A stretch of 64,000 nt of DNA from Ruminococcus sp. UNK.MGS-30 (GTDB taxonomy: Bacteria > Bacillota > Clostridia > Oscillospirales > Ruminococcaceae). Positions 45,950-54,376 of this stretch are shown here, in pieces. The stretch's first letter is position 1. Each line of letters starts with the position of its first letter. The notes below the pieces were generated by a model. It searched no databases. It saw only the letters and a list, made by a program, of their open reading frames with translations, and was not told where the DNA came from. The translations under genes and the position numbers were made by a program. Where the stretch lies: NCBI GenBank assembly GCA_000980705.1, contig LBCK01000002.1, positions 1-64,000 of the forward strand, read 5' to 3'.

Positions 45950-46024
45950 TTTGCGTCCGGATTCCGGGGATGTATAATTCTTCCGATTTTGCAGACAATA
46001 GCAGTACCCTCGCAGTACACTGCG
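45950..46024 (+). promoter_or_regulatory. spoVT promoter and palindrome
   Basis: TTGCGT near 45951 and TATAAT (45973-45978) form a promoter with a 16-base spacer. Downstream CGCAGT-AC-ACTGCG (46011-46024) is a 6-base inverted repeat close to the ribosome site, a possible operator or hairpin. Confidence 0.5.
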
Positions 46025-46049
46025 GAATTGTAAGGAGGACTTTTGAAAT

Positions 46050-46589
46050 ATGAAAGCAACTGGAATTGTCCGGCGTATTGACGACCTGGGACGGGTGGTC
46101 ATTCCGAAAGAGATTCGCCGCACCATGCGGATCCGGGAAGGCGACCCTTTAGAGATCTACACCAACAGCGACGGGGAAGTGATCTTCAAGAAATATTCTC
46201 CCATCGGTGAGATCGGAGAGAGTGCCGCACAGGTGGCAGATATCATGCACCGCCTGGCAGGCTGTCCGGTGGCAGTGTTCGACCGGGATCATGTGATTTC
46301 CGTTTCCGGCGCAGCCAAAAAGGAGTGGAATGCCAGACGGGTCTCACCGGAGCTGGAAGATCTGATGGAACAGCGCCGCCAGTACTTTTCAGACACCGGC
46401 GAGCCGGATTTTCTTCCGGCAGAGGGTGTGGAAAAGGCTGCCGTGGCGTGTATGCCCATTCTCTCCGCCGGAGACGTGACAGGAGCGGTGGCGTTTCTGG
46501 AGGACGGCGAGCATACGTCACTCAATGAGACACAGAAAAGTCTGATCCAGGCGGCATCGCAGTTTCTGGGAAAGCAGCTGGAGGATTAA
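46050..46589 (+). CDS. spoVT: SpoVT-like AbrB/GAF transcription factor
   Basis: 179 aa with AAGGAGGA upstream. The N-terminal swapped-hairpin AbrB domain is clear (MKATGIVRRIDDLGRVVIPKEIRR...GDPLEI), and the rest is a GAF-like domain (about 55-178) as in SpoVT of Bacillus. SpoVT adjusts late forespore gene expression. Many ruminal Ruminococcus are regarded as non-sporing, so the gene may serve another role or mark latent sporulation capacity. It is monocistronic with its own promoter and terminator. Confidence 0.9.
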   Translation: MKATGIVRRIDDLGRVVIPKEIRRTMRIREGDPLEIYTNSDGEVIFKKYSPIGEIGESAAQVADIMHRLAGCPVAVFDRDHVISVSGAAKKEWNARRVSPELEDLMEQRRQYFSDTGEPDFLPAEGVEKAAVACMPILSAGDVTGAVAFLEDGEHTSLNETQKSLIQAASQFLGKQLED

Positions 46590-46604
46590 CGCAGTACCAT
46601 ATGC

Positions 46605-46643
46605 AAAAAACGGGCTGTCGGAGTGTTCCGATAACCCGTTTTT
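46605..46643. terminator. Bidirectional terminator
   Basis: AAAAAACGGG pairs with CCCGTTTTT around an inner TGTCGGA/TTCCGATA stem, between convergent spoVT and the GH3 gene. Confidence 0.85.
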
Positions 46644-46671
46644 GTGATGCAATAGAATTTTTTATGACGTG

Positions 46672-49455
46672 TTATCCCAACTGTACCCGGTACAGACTCG
46701 CCATGCCGGAGACCACCAGCCGCAGGTCTGCCTTTCCGGAGTAAGCCTTTAGAGGAATGGTGTACAGCTGGAAATCTTCCATGTTCCGGGACGGCAGGAT
46801 GTCGATGCTGCCCAGGGCAGTTTCTCCGGCGTAGACCGTCACCGTCGCCTTGGCACAGGGTGCAGCTGCCCAGAGCTCTGCCTTGGTGTATCCGGCGAAC
46901 TCGGAATCCGCAAAGGTGAAACTTCCGCCCCAGTCGTTGGTGCAGCCGTACCAGTCATTTTTCCCGTAGGAAAAGCGGAGTGTGGTCTCCATGCCGTCCT
47001 TGCTGTCGTAATTCTTGACGCAGGTGGGACGAGACAGATCCCGGAGCGGAATCACTTCGCCGGAAACCGTGCATTCCAGTTCCAGGCGGATGTCTGCCGA
47101 GGATGCGCCCACGGAAAAGCGGTAATCGCCCTGTTCCACCAGCATTTTCTCCTGCGTCACGTCGTAGTATTCCAGGGCGTACCAGGGGACGAAGATGGTC
47201 ACGGGGACGGATGCACCTGCCGGAACGGGAACACGCTGGAATCCGCAGAGCTGCCGGTTGGGGCGTTTCACTCTGGGGTGCAGCGCCCGGAAATACAGCT
47301 GAACCACCTCGTCACCGTCCCGGTCGGAGGTGTTCTCCAGCGTCAGCCGGAACAGCATCCCCTCTGGCTTTTCCTCGGCGGTGAGGTCGTGGTAGACAAA
47401 GCTGGAATAGGACAGCCCGTGTCCGAAGGGAAACAGCGGCGTGACCGTGTCATACAAATAGGTGCGCTCTGCCTCGATGATGTCGTATTCCATGATGTCC
47501 GGCAGATCCTGCGCCGAGCGGTACCAGGTGATGGGACACCGGGCAGCCGGGTTGTTTTCGCCCAGGAGTGTGGCGGCAACAGCGCTGCCCAGTTCCGGTC
47601 CGGCGTGGGTGGTGTAAAGGATCGCCGGGACAAGCTCCTGCGCCTCGCCCAGAGCGTAGGGATAGCTGGAAACCAGGGTCAGCACCGTGTTCGGGTTGGC
47701 GTCTGCCACAGCCCGGAGTAGCGCTTTCTGATGCGCCGGAAGTTCCAGGTCGGGACGGTCGTAGCACTCCCGTGCCACCTGCATGGGGTGATTGCCCAGG
47801 CAGAGGATCACCGCATCTGCCTGCTTTGCCAGTTCTGCCGCACGCCGGATGCCGTTTTCCACCGGCACCAGCCGGAACAGCCGGTCTGCGGATGGCTTGC
47901 CGTGGCGGACTGCCCGGAGCGTGCCGTCTGTCTGGAGCGCAATGTCCATGGGCTTGTCGTGCCAGCTGCGGAAACGCATGGCATCGCCATAGGGTTCCGG
48001 ACGCAGCCACTCCCGGATGAACCACTCATACGGGGTGTCGCTGATTGCCTTGTATGCGCCGTCCTCGGTGACATACTTTCCGTTGCAGCAGGCACGCAGG
48101 TTCATGCTGCCGAAGTCCCAGTCATGGAGCAGGAACTTTTCCCGTTCGCCGACGGTGTCTGCTGCGGCGTGGAGCGTGCCGTCCTCTGCCACGGAGAAAT
48201 ACTTGCCGGTCTGCACCGACTGGAGCGCCGTTACGTCGTAGCCGTCATCGAACAGCACATTTTCCTCGCCCAGCTGTCGGCGGAGTCCGTCTGCAACGGA
48301 GATCGCATAGGAAGAGATGCCGGTGTACCAGTCCCGGTAGTTCTCGCTGCCCAGCGGTCCGATGACTGCCACTTTTGCGCCGGGTCTCAGATGCAGCGGC
48401 AGGATGCCGTTGTTGTGGAGCAGGCACATCTGTTCCATGGCGGCAACTCGGTTGACCGCACGGTGGAGCAGGGTGTCGGTCTCCGCCGGCTCGGTGTTGT
48501 AGGGGCAGCTGTCGCCGTCGAATTCGCCCAGGCGGAAACGGCCGGACAGAGAGTTTCCCACAGCACGGTCGATGTCTGCCTCGGTGAGGAGTCCTCTGTC
48601 CAGGGCATCTCTTGCCGCAGCGGCTACCATATCATCGGCGTCGGTCATAACGTCGTTACCGTTTTTCAGACAGGCGGCAAGTGCCTCGGCGTGGGTGGCG
48701 TGGGAACGGTGCGCCAGTACATTCTGGGAGAAGTCTGCACCGTCGGTCACGATGAATTCCAGACCCCATTTGTCTTTCACCAAAGGCTGCAAGTCGGGAT
48801 TCATGCACGCCGGAACGCCGCTCAGTTCGTTATAGGCGGTCATCATAGAACCGGTGCCGCCACGGACGATGGATGATTCAAATGCACGGTAATAGTATTC
48901 GTGCAGGGTGCGTGGGGTGACGTTCGAGGAGCAGAGTATCCGGTCTTTTTCGTTGTTGTTGGCGCAGAAGTGTTTCAGCGTGGGGATGGTGCGGCGGTAT
49001 ACCGGGTCGTTGCCAGCCATGCCCTGGGTATAGGCGGTGGTCATCTCGCCGATGAGGAACGGGTCCTCGCCGTAGCCCTCTTCGGTGCGTCCCCAGCGTG
49101 GGTCACGCTCCGGGTCAACTGTGGGACCCCAGAGCATCAAATGTCCCTTGGGGTCTTTCCGGTGATAAAAGCGAGCCTCTTCGCCGGCGATCTCGCCCAG
49201 CTGTTCCATCAGATTCGGGTCAAAGGTGGATGCCAGACCGATAGGCTGGGGGAATACGGTGGAAGGCTCTTCGGGGTCACGGGAGACATAGCCACGGGCG
49301 ACCTCCTGTCCCACATACCATTCTCCGATGCCCAGGCGTTCTACCGGGAGCTGGTGGGTGGAGAGCAGACCGATTTTTTCTTCGACGGTCAGACGGGAGA
49401 GCAAGTCCCGGACACGTTCTTTCAAGGGCAGTTTGGGGTTGCGAAAATCCTGCAT
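46672..49455 (-). CDS. Cytoplasmic GH3 beta-glycosidase with trefoil insert and C-terminal CBM-like domain
   Basis: 927 aa from MQDFRNPKL, with TTAGGAGGA upstream; no signal peptide. GH3 enzymes release single sugars from short beta-linked oligosaccharides. The (beta/alpha)8 domain shows WGPTVDPERDPRWGR, PTLKHFCANN and the nucleophile D238 in FIVTDGADF. After the second domain starts, an insert of roughly 130 residues (about 385-520; GKYFSVAEDGTL, GKYVTEDGAYKAI) has beta-trefoil (fascin-like) repeats in place of a PA14 domain. GHGLSYSSF and an Fn3-like domain follow, then a CBM6-like C-terminus (about 800-927). It probably handles oligosaccharides imported after cellulosomal digestion; whether glucose or xylose is released is unclear. 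Confidence 0.88.
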   Translation of the reverse strand: MQDFRNPKLPLKERVRDLLSRLTVEEKIGLLSTHQLPVERLGIGEWYVGQEVARGYVSRDPEEPSTVFPQPIGLASTFDPNLMEQLGEIAGEEARFYHRKDPKGHLMLWGPTVDPERDPRWGRTEEGYGEDPFLIGEMTTAYTQGMAGNDPVYRRTIPTLKHFCANNNEKDRILCSSNVTPRTLHEYYYRAFESSIVRGGTGSMMTAYNELSGVPACMNPDLQPLVKDKWGLEFIVTDGADFSQNVLAHRSHATHAEALAACLKNGNDVMTDADDMVAAAARDALDRGLLTEADIDRAVGNSLSGRFRLGEFDGDSCPYNTEPAETDTLLHRAVNRVAAMEQMCLLHNNGILPLHLRPGAKVAVIGPLGSENYRDWYTGISSYAISVADGLRRQLGEENVLFDDGYDVTALQSVQTGKYFSVAEDGTLHAAADTVGEREKFLLHDWDFGSMNLRACCNGKYVTEDGAYKAISDTPYEWFIREWLRPEPYGDAMRFRSWHDKPMDIALQTDGTLRAVRHGKPSADRLFRLVPVENGIRRAAELAKQADAVILCLGNHPMQVARECYDRPDLELPAHQKALLRAVADANPNTVLTLVSSYPYALGEAQELVPAILYTTHAGPELGSAVAATLLGENNPAARCPITWYRSAQDLPDIMEYDIIEAERTYLYDTVTPLFPFGHGLSYSSFVYHDLTAEEKPEGMLFRLTLENTSDRDGDEVVQLYFRALHPRVKRPNRQLCGFQRVPVPAGASVPVTIFVPWYALEYYDVTQEKMLVEQGDYRFSVGASSADIRLELECTVSGEVIPLRDLSRPTCVKNYDSKDGMETTLRFSYGKNDWYGCTNDWGGSFTFADSEFAGYTKAELWAAAPCAKATVTVYAGETALGSIDILPSRNMEDFQLYTIPLKAYSGKADLRLVVSGMASLYRVQLG

Positions 49456-49524
49456 AATGTTCCTCCTAAAAAAGCAAGCCTCCTTTGCATCCACAAAGAA
49501 AGCCTGCTGTCCTGTGTTGGTATG

Positions 49525-49554
49525 ATTATAGCACTGCCGCCGGGGTGTTGTCAA
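49525..49554 (-). promoter_or_regulatory. GH3 promoter
   Basis: Minus strand TTGACA (49549-49554), 18-base spacer, TATAAT (49525-49530). Confidence 0.75.
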
Positions 49555-49593
49555 TAGAAATTGTATAAAGTATCGCACAAAGAAAAGGTGCAG

Positions 49594-49610
49594 TGTCACA
49601 ATTAGTGACA
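49594..49610. promoter_or_regulatory. Palindrome upstream of the GH3 promoter
   Basis: TGTCAC-AATTA-GTGACA is a perfect inverted repeat centred about 50 bases upstream of the -35 box. The position suits an activator site. No regulator gene is adjacent. Confidence 0.45.
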
Positions 49611-49641
49611 GAGGAGTCTGTGACCACGCATTTTTTTGCAC

Positions 49642-49668
49642 AAAAAACAGCAGACCGAAGTCTGCTGT
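49642..49668 (-). terminator. Terminator of tadA
   Basis: Minus strand ACAGCAGAC pairs with GTCTGCTGT around a tetraloop, followed by six T residues. Confidence 0.85.
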
Positions 49669-49670
49669 AC

Positions 49671-50183
49671 TTATATCTGAATTCCGTTTTTTGCGATTTT
49701 CTCCGCCTGCTTTTTCAGCCGCAGTTCCCGGAAAAAATCTTTCAGCACCTGTGCGCATTCCGCCTGGAGCAGTCCGGCGTGTACTTCTGGCGTCCAGTTA
49801 TAGGGCAGTGTGAACAGATGTTCCACCGAATCCACAGCGCCGCCTTTCGGGTCAGATGCGCCGTAGACGACCTGATCCAGCCGTGCGTGCAGGATCGCTC
49901 CGGCACACATGGGGCATGGCTCCAGGGTCACATACAATACGCTGTCCAGCAGCCGCCAGCCGCCCAGATTTCTGCTTGCGGCATCGATTGCCATGATCTC
50001 GGCGTGTGCCAGGGGAGAACGGTCGATCTCCCGGCGGTTGTAGCCTTCGCCGATGATGCGCCCGGTGGACTTCTGCACTACCACTGCGCCCACCGGAACT
50101 TCGCCCATTGCCGCCGCCTGTTTCGCCAGGTCTAAGGAACGCATCATATACCGTGCCTGCGGCACAAATCCGGTTTCCGTCAA
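49671..50183 (-). CDS. tadA: tRNA(adenine34) deaminase TadA
   Basis: 170 aa from a TTG that overlaps the end of the upstream gene by four bases, with GAGGTG placed correctly. TadA converts A34 to inosine in tRNA-Arg(ACG). The deaminase site is H60-A-E62 (HAEIMAI) plus the PCPMC zinc motif (C90, C93). The gene for the CPBP-like protein precedes it in the same transcript. A far upstream ATG in this frame lies inside the neighbour and is rejected. Confidence 0.93.
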   Translation of the reverse strand: MTETGFVPQARYMMRSLDLAKQAAAMGEVPVGAVVVQKSTGRIIGEGYNRREIDRSPLAHAEIMAIDAASRNLGGWRLLDSVLYVTLEPCPMCAGAILHARLDQVVYGASDPKGGAVDSVEHLFTLPYNWTPEVHAGLLQAECAQVLKDFFRELRLKKQAEKIAKNGIQI

Positions 50184-51352
50184 AAAATCACCTCGATCAC
50201 CATCAGAACGATGCAGAGAAAGAACACGACGCTCAGCGGTCCCAGGTGCATGGTGGTGTAGATGCGTTCTTTCATGGAAAGGTAGTGTTTCTGCGTCAGC
50301 AGTGCAGGACTTTTCCGGGTGGGACGAATGGACAGGAGACAGAGCAGGATACCGACAAGCAGTACCAGAAACAGGAACAGCGGCCGGTATGCCTGGAGCG
50401 TCTGGTTCGGCCAGATCTCCATGGCGAACAGTCCGAACAGCATAACGTGATACAGCATCCGGCAGAAAATGGACGGGATCAGAGAACCGCTCCGGAGAAC
50501 GGCAATGCCGGAAACGATGGAGAATGTCAGTTCCATCAGAATCGTTGTCCAGCTGTGCGAAACGCACACTGCCAGGATCGCCGTGAGGATGATGGCGTAC
50601 CAGTCGCCGAACTGCCGCAGTACGTGAAGGACTTCTCCGTGGAGAAACAGCTCTTTGCAGATGCTGACCGTCAGCAGTTCAAAGACCAGATAGACCATCT
50701 GATAAGACGGCCGCATATAGGATACGGTGTAATACGCCTCGCCCAGCGTGCTGTTGCTGAGGAAGTTGATGGGCGAGAACAGCATCCACACGTTGGTCAC
50801 GGCAAAGATAATCAGCGTGACCGCAATGGTCGCCGGGAATTCCCGTGGGGCATCCGGTTTCAGATGAAATGCCACACGCCGTGGCATCCGGAAAGTCAGC
50901 CGGAAAATCAAGATCGGCACCAGATATTTCAGAATGGTTTTCAGCATCAGAATGGCTAATACAGCGGTCTGGTTGCCGTAGACCGTGCCGTCGCTGTAGC
51001 AGTATCCCACGTCCAGTCCGATGACCTGCGCCGCACCCATCAGAAGTGCAGTCAGCAGGTTTTCAATCAGCAGAAAGGCAAACAGCGCCATGCCGATCAC
51101 CATATTGATCTGCATGATGGCACGCCGCTCTTCGGCTGCCGGGTCCGGTTCGTGATAGCCCTTTCCCTCCACATAAACAGCCTCTTTGGTGCGCTTTCGG
51201 CAGCGGAACGCATATTCGTTCTTCTCGCTGCTGCGCCAGGTACGAAAGGCTTTATTGTATGCCTCGGATGTGGTACCATAGTTGGACTCTGCCACCACAT
51301 CTACCGTGTCCGGGGCGGATGCCGGTAAATTCTTCATAGGATTTTTTGTCAT
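50180..51352 (-). CDS. CPBP-like membrane protein with degenerate catalytic motif
   Basis: 390 aa starting at MTKNPMKN, about nine bases after GGGGGAG (a TTG six codons earlier is an alternative). A charged N-terminal stretch (about 1-85) precedes eight or so hydrophobic helices. The region SICKELFLHGEVLH stands where CPBP proteases have EExxxR, so the first Glu and the Arg are replaced (K and H). Later positions also fit CPBP (SHSWTTILMEL; FCRMLYHVMLF). It is probably a non-catalytic CPBP paralogue. Its translation is coupled to tadA by a four-base overlap. Confidence 0.68.
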   Translation of the reverse strand: MTKNPMKNLPASAPDTVDVVAESNYGTTSEAYNKAFRTWRSSEKNEYAFRCRKRTKEAVYVEGKGYHEPDPAAEERRAIMQINMVIGMALFAFLLIENLLTALLMGAAQVIGLDVGYCYSDGTVYGNQTAVLAILMLKTILKYLVPILIFRLTFRMPRRVAFHLKPDAPREFPATIAVTLIIFAVTNVWMLFSPINFLSNSTLGEAYYTVSYMRPSYQMVYLVFELLTVSICKELFLHGEVLHVLRQFGDWYAIILTAILAVCVSHSWTTILMELTFSIVSGIAVLRSGSLIPSIFCRMLYHVMLFGLFAMEIWPNQTLQAYRPLFLFLVLLVGILLCLLSIRPTRKSPALLTQKHYLSMKERIYTTMHLGPLSVVFFLCIVLMVIEVIF

Positions 51353-51710
51353 GTTGTTACGCTCCCCCAAGCGTTGCGGCAGTACCGCAGATGTTCGGCA
51401 TCTGATCGCACCCTTTTTGCAGAATCAGTGCCTGCGGCAGCTGCTGAAACAGTAGTTTACCGAATGCCGAGTGCATCCGGGAACAGCAGCATCTTTTTTC
51501 TGTGTATTCAGAAATTTGCGGCTGTATATCAAATTACTGTGATTTTTCTCATTTTTTCTACTTATATTATAGCACACCCGAAAAATGGATGGTTTAGTGA
51601 AGTTGGAATAATATCGTTGCACTTTTTGAAACTTCCATATTTTTGATACGAATAAGATAAAAGAATAAATTATATCATTCTGCATTTTCGAAAATGAATT
51701 GATAATGCAA
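51353..51710. other. AT-rich intergenic region
   Basis: About 360 bases without a credible gene. A TATAAT on the minus strand (plus-strand ATTATA near 51567) probably starts the CPBP/tadA transcript; its -35 is weak. A 90-codon plus-strand frame at 51374 has no ribosome site. Confidence 0.55.
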
Positions 51711-51713
51711 CAA

Positions 51714-51750
51714 AAAACGGTATGGCAGAATAAAATTGCCATACCGTTTT
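51714..51750 (-). terminator. Terminator of the sigma/anti-sigma operon
   Basis: AAAACGGTATGGCA pairs perfectly with TGCCATACCGTTTT (14 base pairs); on the minus strand T residues follow. Confidence 0.88.
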
Positions 51751-51780
51751 GCTGTACCGCCGGGAAAACGCCGGACATAT

Positions 51781-52254
51781 TTAGTCTGCGGAAGGAACGC
51801 TGCCGTCCACTTCGATCTCGACATCGCCCTGTGTGTCGCCGTCGGACTTCACCATAACAGAGTTGCTGTTCTCTTCATAGGTGAACTCGTTGCCGTTCTT
51901 GTCTTTTACCTTATATGTCAGATCGTCACCGTCCTGGCTGACCAGGTCGGCGTCATAGTCCTGTTTCTCCCCGTTGATATAGAGGGAGAGCTTGGAGAAG
52001 ATCTCGCCGCCGGTGGCTGCGTTGGCGGTCACCAGGGAGACTGCGCCGACAGCAACAGCGGCTGCGGCAAAGATGATCGGACGAATGCGGCGGAGTTTGG
52101 ATTTCTGTTTCATGGGGAGTACCTCACTTTCTGTGGGCTGAGAAGATTCGGCGATCCGGCGCAAGACACGCTTTTCGACCTGTTCTGCCATCTGCGTTTC
52201 TTCTTTCAGCTGTAACGGCGGATATTGTGCAAACCAATCGTTTTTATTCTGCAT
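51781..52254 (-). CDS. Putative anti-sigma factor, single-pass membrane protein
   Basis: 157 aa, start at MQNKNDWF (AAGGGG upstream), overlapping the sigma factor gene by 11 bases. A cytoplasmic, charged N-terminus (1-55) with EKRVLRRIAE, one membrane helix (about 60-78) and an extracytoplasmic acidic domain (about 80-157; DGDDLTYKVKDKNGNEFTYEE). The position directly behind an ECF sigma gene and this topology suggest it holds the sigma factor inactive until an envelope signal is sensed. It has no recognisable zinc anti-sigma motif, so the family is uncertain. Confidence 0.68.
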   Translation of the reverse strand: MQNKNDWFAQYPPLQLKEETQMAEQVEKRVLRRIAESSQPTESEVLPMKQKSKLRRIRPIIFAAAAVAVGAVSLVTANAATGGEIFSKLSLYINGEKQDYDADLVSQDGDDLTYKVKDKNGNEFTYEENSNSVMVKSDGDTQGDVEIEVDGSVPSAD

Positions 52255-52801
52255 GGTCAAAACCCCTTTCGATCATATATTTCCGGAGTTTTCCTCTGCT
52301 TCGGTGGAGTCTGAGCCGGACAGCAGTGTCGGTCAGACCGCAGGCTTTTGCCAACGCTGAGGTCTTTTCTCCATAGAAGTAAAAGCGTATCACCAGAGAG
52401 CGGTCCGGCTCTTCCAGCTTGTCCAGCGCCCGGATGAGGCAGGCGATTGCCTCGGTGGTCTCTGCATCGCCGCAGAGGTCGCTTTTGTCGGACAGGAGCA
52501 GGTCTTCATAAGACTGCCGGACAGGCGGCTGCTTTCCCTGGGTGCGGAAATAGTTCTTCATGCAGTTTCGTGCAATGGCTGCTAAATAAGGGGAAAGATC
52601 GGCGCCGTCCTTCAGCTTGGCCCGGCTACGCCAGAGCCGGAGGAATACATCTGCGGAAAGCTCCTCCAGATCCTCCGGCGGCAGGGTGCTGCGGGAGAAA
52701 TTGCGGAGGATGGTGCTGACATAGCCGGTGCGCTGCCGGATGATCTCGCACAATGCGTCCTCGTCGCCCTGCCGCAGGCGTGCGCTCCAATTTTGTTCCA
52801 T
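52244..52801 (-). CDS. ECF-type RNA polymerase sigma factor
   Basis: 185 aa with CGAGGTGATCCC before the ATG. Region 2 (EDLEELSADVFLRLWRSRAKL; PYLAAIARNCMKNYFRT) and region 4 (LDKLEEPDRSLVIRFYFYGEKTSALAKACGLTDTAVRLRLHRSRGKLRK) are both clear. It directs polymerase to a small stress or envelope regulon. A matching ECF-type promoter lies directly upstream, suggesting autoregulation, and the likely anti-sigma factor follows. Confidence 0.9.
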   Translation of the reverse strand: MEQNWSARLRQGDEDALCEIIRQRTGYVSTILRNFSRSTLPPEDLEELSADVFLRLWRSRAKLKDGADLSPYLAAIARNCMKNYFRTQGKQPPVRQSYEDLLLSDKSDLCGDAETTEAIACLIRALDKLEEPDRSLVIRFYFYGEKTSALAKACGLTDTAVRLRLHRSRGKLRKYMIERGFDHAE

Positions 52802-52833
52802 GGGATCACCTCGTTTCTGAACGTTCGCTTATA

Positions 52834-52861
52834 TATACACCGCTTTTGGAAAAATGTTTCA
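52834..52861 (-). promoter_or_regulatory. ECF-type promoter of the sigma operon
   Basis: Minus strand TGAAAC (52856-52861, continuing ATTTTT), 16-base spacer, TGTATA (52834-52839). GAAAC at -35 is typical of Firmicutes ECF promoters and differs from the other promoters here. Confidence 0.6.
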
Positions 52862-52929
52862 TGGTGAGGACTGGGGATTTCACTTTATAATAGAATTGGC
52901 TGGGCAAAAAAAATTTTTTCCATTTCCTA

Positions 52930-52985
52930 TTGACAACTGCTTTTGGATATGGTATACTATACGTGTTGCATGAGAAGTACAACAC
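52930..52985 (+). promoter_or_regulatory. Promoter and possible operator of the GntR-ABC operon
   Basis: TTGACA (52930-52935), 17-base spacer, TATACT (52953-52958). GTGTTG (52963-52968) and CAACAC (52980-52985) form an inverted repeat right after the -10 box, a likely site for the encoded YtrA-type repressor. Confidence 0.65.
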
Positions 52986-53051
52986 TTACAATACATACAA
53001 CGCAGTGGATGCAGCGTGGTGTTTGTGTAAAAATAGAATGGAGGTTTTGCC

Positions 53052-53444
53052 ATGTTCCAGATCGACCCGATGTCAAGAGAACCGGTCTATGAACAGATCA
53101 TCCAGCAGGTGCAGCAGTTCATTCTGACGGATGTGCTGCAGCCGGGCGGTCAGATCCCGTCTGTGCGGAGCGTTTCGATGACCAATTCCATCAATCCCCG
53201 GACGATCTTAAAGGCGTATACAGAGTTGGATGCCAAAGGACTGATACAGTCCGTGCTGGGAAAAGGATATTATGTCTGTGCGGATGCAAAGCAAAAGCTG
53301 TTGGAGAAAGGGCGAGAGAAGATGAAAGATCTGACGGAGATGCTGACGGCGCTGGCGATGGCCGGCGTGACGAAAGAGGAGATCACCGCCTGTGTGGAAC
53401 AGGCGTTTACTGCTGCAAAGGAACAGCAGAAGGGAGGAGAATGA
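53052..53444 (+). CDS. GntR-family regulator, YtrA type
   Basis: 130 aa with GGAGG upstream. The winged helix (PVYEQIIQQVQQFILTDVLQPGGQIPSVRSVSMTNSINPRTILKAYTELDAKGLI...GKGYYV) is complete, and only a short helical tail follows, the YtrA pattern. These repressors control their own ABC operon, often responding to wall-active compounds. The stop overlaps the ABC gene start (ATGA). Confidence 0.92.
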   Translation: MFQIDPMSREPVYEQIIQQVQQFILTDVLQPGGQIPSVRSVSMTNSINPRTILKAYTELDAKGLIQSVLGKGYYVCADAKQKLLEKGREKMKDLTEMLTALAMAGVTKEEITACVEQAFTAAKEQQKGGE

Positions 53445-54376
53445 GTATGATCGAAGTCAAAAACCTGACCAAGCGCTTTCATGATTTTACGGCGCTGGAG
53501 GATGTCTCCTGTTCCATCGGTTCGGGCTGCATCTATGGCATGGTCGGTTCGAACGGCGCCGGAAAGTCTACGTTCCTGCGTGCGCTCACCGGCGTATACC
53601 AGCCGGATGCCGGCAAAATTCTCATTGACGGTCAGCCGGTGTGGGATAATCCTGCTGTAAAGCGGCGCATCGCCTATGTGCCGGATGAGCTGTACTTTCT
53701 CGCCGGGGCGAATCTGAACCGGATGGAACGGATGTATCAGAGTCTGTACCCCGACTTTGATAAAAATCGTTTCGAAAAGCTGTGCGGTCATTTACAGCTG
53801 CCCCGGAACAAATCCCTGGGACAGTTCTCCAAGGGAATGCGCCGCCAGGCGGCGACCATCCTGGCGCTGTCCTGCCGCCCGGACTATCTGTTCTTCGACG
53901 AGACCTTCGACGGTCTGGATCCGGTGATGCGCAGCTTTGTGAAAAAGCTGATCTGCGAGGACGTGCTGGAGCGTGGCGCATCTGCCATTATTACCTCCCA
54001 CTCCCTGCGGGAACTGGAGGATATCTGCGACCAGCTGGCACTGCTGCACAAAGGCGGTCTGGTGCTGGAAAGCGACATCGAGAATCTGAAAACTTCACAG
54101 TTCAAGATCCAGATCGCTTTCCGGGAGGACTATGACAAGAGCAAGTTTGACGGCATCCAGATCTCCCACTACGAGAAGAGCGGCAGCGTCGCCAATCTGA
54201 TCGTCAGCGGTGAACGGGAAGATATCGTGCAGAAACTCCGTGCTATGGATCCGATCCTGCTGGATGTGCTGCCGCTGTCGCTGGAAGAGGTCTTTACTTA
54301 TGAAATGGAGACGCTGGGCTATACGTTCCAGATCGATGATTTAATAGAGGAGGAGAACCGCCATGCAGAATCTTAA
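53441..54376 (+). CDS. ABC transporter ATP-binding protein
   Basis: 311 aa from an ATG overlapping gntR by four bases; the second ATG (53447) fits the GGGAGGA site even better. Walker A is GSNGAGKST, the Q-loop region YVPDEL, signature FSKGMRRQ (unusual; S-x-G-M), Walker B LFFDETFDGLD and the H-loop TSH. The C-terminal 90 residues form an accessory domain seen in YtrB-like exporters. It energises the 743-residue permease encoded two genes on. Confidence 0.9.
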   Translation: MSMIEVKNLTKRFHDFTALEDVSCSIGSGCIYGMVGSNGAGKSTFLRALTGVYQPDAGKILIDGQPVWDNPAVKRRIAYVPDELYFLAGANLNRMERMYQSLYPDFDKNRFEKLCGHLQLPRNKSLGQFSKGMRRQAATILALSCRPDYLFFDETFDGLDPVMRSFVKKLICEDVLERGASAIITSHSLRELEDICDQLALLHKGGLVLESDIENLKTSQFKIQIAFREDYDKSKFDGIQISHYEKSGSVANLIVSGEREDIVQKLRAMDPILLDVLPLSLEEVFTYEMETLGYTFQIDDLIEEENRHAES

